Below are positions 56,179 through 56,466 of a stretch of DNA of 56,466 nucleotides, piece by piece. How positions within the stretch are numbered: the first letter of the stretch is position 1; each line of letters begins with the position of its first letter. A model generated the notes under the pieces. That model was not told the DNA's origin and searched no databases. It saw nothing but the letters and a program-made list of their open reading frames with translations. Source of the DNA: Planctomycetota bacterium (GTDB lineage: Bacteria; Planctomycetota; UBA8742; UBA2392); contig JADLAK010000067.1 in NCBI GenBank assembly GCA_020848275.1, positions 1 to 56,466 of the forward strand, in the 5' to 3' direction. The translations under genes and the position numbers were made by a program.

Positions 56179-56348
56179 CTTAGAGCACTTTCAAGATTAC
56201 CGTGCCGGTTTCTGCTTGCGGCGAGCATCGCATCTCTGCATCGCGCTCGCTCAGCGTGGCTTCCAGCCACGCCGTCGCTCGCGCTTCTTGATCTGCTCGC
56301 TCGGCGCAGCGCATAAACTCGGCACACTAACCTTGAAAAAGCTCTAAG
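56179..56348. repeat. 170-bp element with terminal inverted repeats
   Basis: The left end starts CTTAGAGCACTTTCAAGATT. The right end, read in reverse complement, starts CTTAGAGCTTTTTCAAGGTT. The similarity continues through GTGCCGnnTTT for about 45 bp. The centre contains a GCGTGGCTTCCAGCCACGC hairpin. It has no open frame, so it looks like a non-autonomous MITE-type element. Confidence 0.6.
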
Positions 56349-56371
56349 CGGTCCTAGATAATTGTCTTTAG

Positions 56372-56464
56372 GTGGCGCGGACATTCCTGTCCGCGGTGGC
56401 GAGCTTTGCGAGCCACAATTCGACCGGCTACGCCGGTCGGGCGGACAAGAATGTCCGCCCCACA
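56372..56464. repeat. GTGGCGCGGACATTCC...GAATGTCCGCCCCAC inverted repeat
   Basis: Termini GTGGCGCGGACATTCCTGTC and GACAAGAATGTCCGCCCCAC are complementary apart from a few changes. Inside are GGACATTCCTGTCC and GACCGGCTACGCCGGTC hairpins. A dispersed, cassette-like repeat resembling family D. Confidence 0.55.
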
Positions 56465-56466
56465 AC

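Larger units (their letters stand above)
56154..56466. other. repeat-filled non-coding end of the window
   Basis: 313 bp without a credible gene. It begins with a TAAGGCCG...CGGGAGGCCTTA hairpin right after the upstream stop (56164-56181), followed by the 170-bp inverted-repeat element and the GGACATTCCTGTCC repeat listed separately. Confidence 0.6.

Overview
The window is a GC-rich bacterial chromosome segment built around one very long ribosomal-protein/RNA-polymerase block. Lipoboxes, a β-barrel outer-membrane protein and a TIGR03545/TIGR03546-type pair point to a diderm envelope. My best guess for the source is a Planctomycetota-like lineage. The reasons are the GC-rich hairpin repeats of the GAGCCGCGAGCGAGCGGTC type, the absence of rpmD between rpsE and rplO, many Ala/Lys/Pro-rich tails on ribosomal proteins, and an XPB-type helicase. 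No rRNA is present, so this stays an inference.

Layout. (1) 1-9264: an iron-sulfur L-serine ammonia-lyase on the + strand meets a minus-strand set (GT4 glycosyltransferase and two tandem paralogous membrane proteins). A lipoprotein follows, then an envelope-signalling operon read leftwards: outer-membrane protein, sensor kinase, NtrC-type σ54 activator, coiled-coil protein. (2) 9265-9938: a gene-free spacer with repeats. (3) 9939-15108 (+): an operon of XPB-like helicase, a 65-residue unknown protein and a large PF13625-like partner, then a separate lipoprotein. (4) 15142-53234 (all minus): reading leftwards from the right end, tRNA-Thr(UGU)-Tyr-Gly-Thr(GGU)-tuf-rpmG-tRNA-Trp-secE-nusG-rplK-rplA-rplJ-rplL-rpoB-rpoC-rpsL-rpsG-fusA-rpsJ-rplC-rplD-rplW-rplB-rpsS-rplV-rpsC-rplP-rpmC-rpsQ-rplN-rplX-rplE-rpsN-rpsH-rplF-rplR-rpsE-rplO-secY-adk-map-infA-rpmJ-rpsM-rpsK-rpoA-rplQ-trmD-rplS-yraN. 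This joins the tuf, β, str, S10, spc, α and trmD-rplS operons into one co-oriented 38-kb block. rpmD, rpsD, rpsP and rimM are absent from it. (5) 53456-56153 (+): the TIGR03546/TIGR03545 pair, then a 313-bp repeat-filled tail.

The most unusual feature is the non-coding DNA. Short hairpin repeats of two sequence families sit within about 10 nt of stop codons of at least 13 genes. A second class of about eleven long imperfect hairpins has arms made of degenerate tandem 'words'; each has its own word but all share one architecture. A third family of about 90 bp shows apparent compensatory changes in its stems. Several minus-strand translation genes share a promoter pattern, TTGACR-N16/17-TAnnTT followed by a GC-rich discriminator. 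Many predicted N-termini over-extend into these repeats, so I chose starts by Shine-Dalgarno sites and family alignment from memory. All family assignments come from reading the protein sequences, not from database searches.
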